In this document: in pieces, positions 59,652 to 64,000 of the stretch
Numbering within the stretch: the stretch's first letter is position 1
How the letters are laid out: every line of letters starts with the position of its first letter
Assembly: GCF_003797775.2 (NCBI RefSeq)
Contig: NZ_CP060725.1
Coordinates: 4,582,001-4,646,000, forward strand
Direction: 5' to 3'
From: Sphingopyxis sp. OPL5
GTDB taxonomy: Bacteria; Pseudomonadota; Alphaproteobacteria; Sphingomonadales; Sphingomonadaceae
DNA length: 64,000 nt
Made by a program: the position numbers and the translations under genes
Notes under the pieces: generated by a model
Told to the model about the DNA's origin: nothing
The model's input: only the letters and a program-made list of their open reading frames with translations
Databases searched by the model: none

Positions 59652-62396
59652 TCACGCCGCGCGTTCGATCCGCGCGCGTACCGACTGCCCCGCCACGCTG
59701 CCGCCGATCAGCGCCGTGATCTCAACCGCCTGCGCGAATTGCACCCCGACGCGGTTTTGATCGGACCAGCGCGCCTCGGCATCGAGCACAAGGTCGGGGC
59801 CGAATTCGAGGCGAAATCCGGTGCCCGCGGGCACGTTCCACAGCCCCTCGATCAGCGCGCCGCGCGTCGACAGGTTGCGGACGATCGCCTCATAGCGATG
59901 CCCGCCGCTCTCGACCTGAATCGTGCGGAAGGTGCGGCTGCGCATCTCGCGCGCGCTCTTATACCCCTGCGCGACGACCCGGCCACCATCGGCACGCAGC
60001 AGCGCGACCGCTTCGTCGAGGCTCATCGGACGCCCATAGATATAGCCCTGGACGTGGCTGCATCCGAGTCCGCGGATTAGGTCGAGGTCGTCGTGCGTCT
60101 CGACCCCCTCGGCGGTGGTTTCCATCTTGAGCGCGGCGGCGAGTCCGACGATCGACGAGATGATCGCGGCGTTCATGCTGCTCTTGTCGGCGGCGCCGCG
60201 CACAAAGCTCTGGTCGATCTTGATCTTGTCGAACGGCGCCTTCTTCAGATAGCCGAGCGCCGAATAGCCGGTGCCGAAATCGTCGAGCGCCAACCGCACC
60301 CCGGTGCGTTTCAGCCGCTGGAACATCTCCAGATTCTCGGGGCTTTCGTCGAGGAACACCCCCTCGGTGATTTCGAGTTCGAGTTGTTCGGGGCGGATAC
60401 CCGCCGCCGATACCGCGCTCATGATCGTCGCCGGCAATTTGTCGTTGGCGAACTGGCGCGGCGAGACATTGACCGCGATGCGATGATCGGGACCAAGCCG
60501 GGCGATCGACGCGCAGGCCGAGCGGATGATCCACTCGCCGATCGGCACGATCAGGTTCGATTCCTCGGCGATCGGAATGAATTTCGACGGGCTGATCATC
60601 GCCTCGTCGCCGCGCTGCCAGCGGATCAGCGCTTCGAATCCCGAGATGCGCTCGCTCGCGACATCGACGATCGGCTGGTAGACAAGCTTGAGTTCGTCCT
60701 TCGCCAAGGCGTCGCGCAGTGCGTCCTCGATCGCCTTGCGCTCGCTGGCCTGGTTGTGCATCGCGTCGGCATAGAAGCGATAGACGCCGCGCCCGGCATC
60801 CTTGGCGGCATAGAGCGCGAGGTCGGCGTTGCGCACCAGCGCCGCCGACGACACCCCCGCCCCTTCGGACACCGCGATGCCGATCGACGAGCCGACCCGC
60901 ACCTGTTCGCCCTCGATCGCAAACGGCTTGGCGAGGCTGAGGATGACCGCATTGGCGATGTTGGCGAGCTTGTCGGCGTGGGTGATCTGCGGCAGCACGA
61001 TCTGGAATTCGTCGCCGCCGAGCCGCCCGACCTGGCCGCGGTCGCCGACGATCTGCGCGAGCCGCGCCGCGACCTGCTGGAGCAACTGGTCGCCGACCGG
61101 ATGGCCGAGCGTGTCGTTCACCGCCTTGAAGCGGTCGAGGTCCATCAGCAGCAGCGCGCACGGCTGCGGCTGGCCGATATGGTTCTTCAGCGCGCGTTCG
61201 AGCAGGTCGGTGATATGCAGCCGGTTGGCGAGCCCGGTCAGCACGTCGTAGCGCGCGAGCTGGTTGATCTCGCGCTCGGACTTCTTCTTTTCGGTGAGGT
61301 CGGTACCGCTGCCGCGAAACCCCTGGAAATTGCCGAGCTCGTTGCTGATCGGGTGGCCCGAGATCGACCACCAGCGCTCCTCGCCCGGCACCGCCGCCTG
61401 CACCGTCAGTTCCTTGAACGGGGTGCGCGACGACAGGCTGAAGCCGAGGGTGCGTTCCTCGCTTTCGTCATTGCCGATGCGTTTGCGGATGATGTCGGTG
61501 AACGGCTTGCCGCGCAGGTCGCTCGGCGCACGGCCGAGCTTGGCCGCCACCGTCGGCGAGATATAGACGAGCTGGCCGTGGCGGTCGGTTTCCCAGAACC
61601 AGCCGCGCCCGGCGCGTTCGAAGTCGCGCACCAGGTTGAGCGCGCGTTGCTGATCGCTGATCGTCCTCCGGTTCGCGCGCTCGGTACGCCGCTGGTGCCG
61701 CGCATCCTCGCGGACCATGACGATCAGCAGGAAGAGGAAGATCATCGCGGCGAAGGCGAAGGGCATCGACGCCTTGCCGATCGCCCCGCCGAGCGCGGTC
61801 GCGCCGGCAAAGGCGAAAAAGGCCGGGCGCGCGATCGCGACCGCCGCCGCCGCGACGAGCACGGCGCCGATCCGGATCGCGGCAAAGGCGTCGGCATAAG
61901 GGGTGGCATCGACCGACGGCGACGAGACGAACATCGCGATACTAGTCAGCAAGGTGCCGAGCGCGATCAGCGTCATGCACGACGTGCCCCACACGATGGT
62001 GCGCCGCGCCAGCGCATTGCCCGGCGCACGCGACAGCTGCCCGATCACCGTCAGCACCAGATCGCAGCCGATGCCGAGCGCCAGAACCAGCCATTGCGAC
62101 GGACGATCGAAAAAGCCGGGAAGGCCGGGGAAAAAGGCGCAGGCGAAATAGACGAGCGCGCGGCTGACCAGCACATAGTGCCACAACTGCGCGACGCGCG
62201 TCAGGCGTGTCACGAATTCCGGCGATTCGAACAACGATCCGTCGAACGACGGCTCGCTATTCTCCGGTCGCACGATGGCCCGCTTCAACCCCAATCCCGC
62301 CGTTCCTGCTTTAGTCGGTCCTTGCGCCATTCCGTGCCAGAAAGGGGTTTCCAAAACCTTATCCCTCCGATCCGTAAATCCCCGGAATTGCTCCAT
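59652..62396 (-). CDS. PAS-GGDEF-EAL-PilZ cyclic-di-GMP signalling protein
   Basis: A 914-residue inner-membrane protein. About six helices (75-230) precede a PAS domain (about 258-370, GWFWETDRHGQLVYIS). A GGDEF cyclase domain follows (375-540) with intact RLGGDEF at 458-464 but no RxxD inhibitory site (GDRG at 451-454). An EAL phosphodiesterase domain (560-795) keeps E588-A-L, EITEG, DDFGTGYS, KIDQSFV and AEGVET. A C-terminal PilZ domain (about 815-905) has NLSTRG. It may both make and degrade c-di-GMP. The start at 62396 leaves only 46 bases to the divergent desaturase gene; ATG at residue 23 (MAQGPT) is an alternative. Confidence 0.93.
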   Translation of the reverse strand: MEQFRGFTDRRDKVLETPFWHGMAQGPTKAGTAGLGLKRAIVRPENSEPSFDGSLFESPEFVTRLTRVAQLWHYVLVSRALVYFACAFFPGLPGFFDRPSQWLVLALGIGCDLVLTVIGQLSRAPGNALARRTIVWGTSCMTLIALGTLLTSIAMFVSSPSVDATPYADAFAAIRIGAVLVAAAAVAIARPAFFAFAGATALGGAIGKASMPFAFAAMIFLFLLIVMVREDARHQRRTERANRRTISDQQRALNLVRDFERAGRGWFWETDRHGQLVYISPTVAAKLGRAPSDLRGKPFTDIIRKRIGNDESEERTLGFSLSSRTPFKELTVQAAVPGEERWWSISGHPISNELGNFQGFRGSGTDLTEKKKSEREINQLARYDVLTGLANRLHITDLLERALKNHIGQPQPCALLLMDLDRFKAVNDTLGHPVGDQLLQQVAARLAQIVGDRGQVGRLGGDEFQIVLPQITHADKLANIANAVILSLAKPFAIEGEQVRVGSSIGIAVSEGAGVSSAALVRNADLALYAAKDAGRGVYRFYADAMHNQASERKAIEDALRDALAKDELKLVYQPIVDVASERISGFEALIRWQRGDEAMISPSKFIPIAEESNLIVPIGEWIIRSACASIARLGPDHRIAVNVSPRQFANDKLPATIMSAVSAAGIRPEQLELEITEGVFLDESPENLEMFQRLKRTGVRLALDDFGTGYSALGYLKKAPFDKIKIDQSFVRGAADKSSMNAAIISSIVGLAAALKMETTAEGVETHDDLDLIRGLGCSHVQGYIYGRPMSLDEAVALLRADGGRVVAQGYKSAREMRSRTFRTIQVESGGHRYEAIVRNLSTRGALIEGLWNVPAGTGFRLEFGPDLVLDAEARWSDQNRVGVQFAQAVEITALIGGSVAGQSVRARIERAA

Positions 62397-62442
62397 AATG
62401 GGAGGGATTGGGTTTTCGTGTGAAACCGATTATAGTCGCACC

Positions 62443-63477
62443 ATGCCTGCCGTTCGCCTCTTGCCGCCCGACCGATTCTTCGACCGCGCCGAATGGGCCG
62501 CGATCACCCGCGCCTCGGCGTGGCGCGGCATCTGGCTCGTCGCGCACGGGTGGATCGTCAGCATCGCGGTGATCGGCCTCGCGGCCTGGCTGGCGAACCC
62601 GCTGGGCTGGCTCGCGGCGATCATCCTCGTCGGAGGGCGGCAACTCGGCTTCGCGATCCTGATGCACGACGCCGCGCACGGCGCGCTGCATCCGAACCGA
62701 AAACTCAACAATTTCCTCGGTGACTGGCTGACCGGCGCCGCGGTGGGATCGGACCTGATCGCGTATCGCACCTATCATCTGCAGCATCACAAATTCACCC
62801 AGCAGCCCGAGGATCCCGACCTGTCGCTGTCGAAGCCCTTCCCCACCACCCGCGCCAGCCTGGGACGCAAAGTGGCGCGCGACCTGACCGGCCAGACATT
62901 TTTCAAGCAGCGCGTCGCGCAGTTCGGCTTCGCGCTTGTCGGGCTGAAGGCGATGCTGCGCGGCGAGAAGCCCGAAAAGAAGGGCGCAAGCACCAAGGCG
63001 GGCACGCCGTTCAACAAGCAGTCCGACGACGGCATGACGTCACCGACGGTCGACGTCGCGGGTGCGATGGCGGTGACGCGCGCGGTCGGACGTTTCCTGC
63101 TCGTCCAGGCGGTGCTGCTGATGCTGTCGCTCGCGCTCTATGGCTGGACGCCGTATCTGCTCTGGCTCGCGGGGCTGGCGACGACGTTCCAGCTTTACCT
63201 GCGCATCCGCAACATCGCCGAACATGCCTGCACGACCACCGGCAGCGACGATCCCTTCACCCATGCCCGCACGACGCACGCCGGCTGGCTGGCGCGCGCA
63301 ACAGTCGCGCCTTATTGGGTGAATTATCATGCCGAGCATCACCTGTTCATGGGCGTGCCCTGTTACCGGTTGCCACAGGTCCATGCCGCGCTCGGCCGCG
63401 CCGGGCGGCACGAGGCGATGACGATCGCGCCGGGCTATCTCAGCGTATTGCGGCAGGTGACGGCGGTTCGCGCCTAA
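62443..63477 (+). CDS. Fatty acid desaturase family protein
   Basis: A 344-residue membrane di-iron desaturase or hydroxylase. Three histidine boxes are intact: HDAAHGALH near residue 82, HLQHHKF near 116 and HAEHHLF near 302. Hydrophobic segments flank them as usual. A Lys/Thr-rich insert (about 175-200, PEKKGASTKAGTPFNK) lies in the cytoplasmic loop. The ATG at 62443 starts the family sequence. It likely changes membrane lipid or a lipid-like substrate; acyl position is unknown. The gene is convergent with the next one, and their stop codons overlap. Confidence 0.92.
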   Translation: MPAVRLLPPDRFFDRAEWAAITRASAWRGIWLVAHGWIVSIAVIGLAAWLANPLGWLAAIILVGGRQLGFAILMHDAAHGALHPNRKLNNFLGDWLTGAAVGSDLIAYRTYHLQHHKFTQQPEDPDLSLSKPFPTTRASLGRKVARDLTGQTFFKQRVAQFGFALVGLKAMLRGEKPEKKGASTKAGTPFNKQSDDGMTSPTVDVAGAMAVTRAVGRFLLVQAVLLMLSLALYGWTPYLLWLAGLATTFQLYLRIRNIAEHACTTTGSDDPFTHARTTHAGWLARATVAPYWVNYHAEHHLFMGVPCYRLPQVHAALGRAGRHEAMTIAPGYLSVLRQVTAVRA

Positions 63478-64000
63478 TCCGCGAGCACCAGCACGCCGTC
63501 GGCAAGCCATTGCGCGAGCCACCCGGCCAGCGCCTGCATCGCCGCATCCTCACCCATTCCCGCAATCGCCGCGGCGCTGAGATCGGTGAAGCTGGCGCCC
63601 GCTTCGAACAGCGCCAAGGCATCCGCCTCCCCCTCCGACAGCGTGCGGAACTGCGACTGGACGCCGCGGCGCCATATCAGCAGCCGCACCGGCACCGCGA
63701 GCAACACCGCGTCGGGCGGCGCCTCGCCCTCGTCGAGCGCGCTCCAGATCGCGCGGCTGTTGTGGCACTGGCGCAGCACCTGCGCCGCCGGATGAAGCGT
63801 CAGCCGCCGGTCGATCCAGCCATCGCCGAGCGCCCCGACCGCTGCGGCATCGAGCGGCGCCGCATCGGCGGCGTCGAACGCACTCCGCAGCGCCCAGTCG
63901 AGTGCGGCCAGTTCCGCCAGTTCGCCGTCGGCGGGATAATGATCCGCCAGAAACGCCGGAAATTCGCCGCCATAATAACGTAAATTGCGCGTGAGCGACG
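63474..64000 (-). CDS. HvfC/BufC-type DNA-binding-domain family protein, C-terminal 174 residues
   Basis: The frame is open from the right edge at 64000 to the stop at 63474, so the start lies outside the window. The visible part begins with SLTRNLRYYGGEFPAFLADHYP and has LAELAALDWALRSAFDAAD, then LDAAAVGAL, then NSRAIWSALDEGEAPP, and it closes WLAQWLADGVLVLAD. This pattern is that of the DUF2063-type C-terminal region of HvfC/BufC, the partner of the DUF692 enzyme HvfB/BufB that modifies cysteines of copper-binding peptides (bufferins). The matching DUF692 and precursor genes should lie just to the right. Confidence 0.8.
   Translation of the reverse strand, partial: SLTRNLRYYGGEFPAFLADHYPADGELAELAALDWALRSAFDAADAAPLDAAAVGALGDGWIDRRLTLHPAAQVLRQCHNSRAIWSALDEGEAPPDAVLLAVPVRLLIWRRGVQSQFRTLSEGEADALALFEAGASFTDLSAAAIAGMGEDAAMQALAGWLAQWLADGVLVLAD

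Noticed and set aside
60093..62423. A 776-codon plus-strand frame opposite the GGDEF-EAL gene
   Set aside because: Shadow; the true gene has four recognised domains on the minus strand.

Overview
The window is GC-rich alphaproteobacterial DNA, most likely from a sphingomonad; Sphingopyxis is my best guess. The guess rests on gene content and order: TonB receptors paired with tryptophan-halogenase-like genes and SapC, a ctaC-ctaD-ctaB-small protein-ctaG-ctaE-DUF983-SURF1-thrC run, and a pyrE-pdxJ-acpS-lepB run. I saw no rRNA, tRNA, CRISPR array or insertion sequence. Coding density is high and many neighbouring genes overlap by ATGA or 8 bases.

1-24.5 kb is a carbohydrate-use region. It starts with three halogenase-family genes (the first cut by the window edge, the middle one with its catalytic residues lost) and a TonB receptor. 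Divergent from these is a complete N-acetylglucosamine route: NagX, NagB-II, NagA, an EIIA-HPr-EI fusion and an EIIC-EIIB permease. A GH16 glucanase and a small secreted CBM-like protein are divergent from each other. A shared motif, TAnTACCAAT, lies in front of the receptor/nagX, the nag operon and the GH16/CBM pair. Next come a histone-deacetylase-fold amidohydrolase and a sulfatase module: two Cys-type sulfatases, their formylglycine-generating enzyme as a lipoprotein, and a TetR regulator. A common 17-base operator-like site precedes both sulfatases. A carotenoid-cleavage-type oxygenase and a DUF7010-like membrane protein follow.

24.5-38.7 kb is a beta-glucan-type utilisation locus, all on the minus strand: FucP-type sugar transporter, GH3 beta-glucosidase, MFS transporter, LacI regulator, two halogenases, a JmjC/cupin-8 protein, SapC and a second TonB receptor. 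Operator-like palindromes centred on AACGTT precede the GH3, the distal halogenase operon and the receptor, so the LacI protein probably controls them together.

38.9-52.7 kb is housekeeping. On the minus strand are an rRNA-type methyltransferase, thrC, SURF1, DUF983 and the aa3 cytochrome c oxidase genes with their assembly factors. On the plus strand are pyrE, pdxJ, acpS, lepB and an AI-2E/PerM family permease. An FKBP isomerase and rpsU follow on the minus strand.

52.9-64 kb is mixed. It holds a secreted protein, a YadA-like trimeric autotransporter with a triplicated head block, a class II aldolase, an orphan 2Fe-2S molybdo-hydroxylase subunit, an RcnB-like protein with DxNxDGxxD repeats, an amidohydrolase, a PAS-GGDEF-EAL-PilZ protein and a fatty acid desaturase. 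At the right edge is the end of an HvfC/BufC-type gene.
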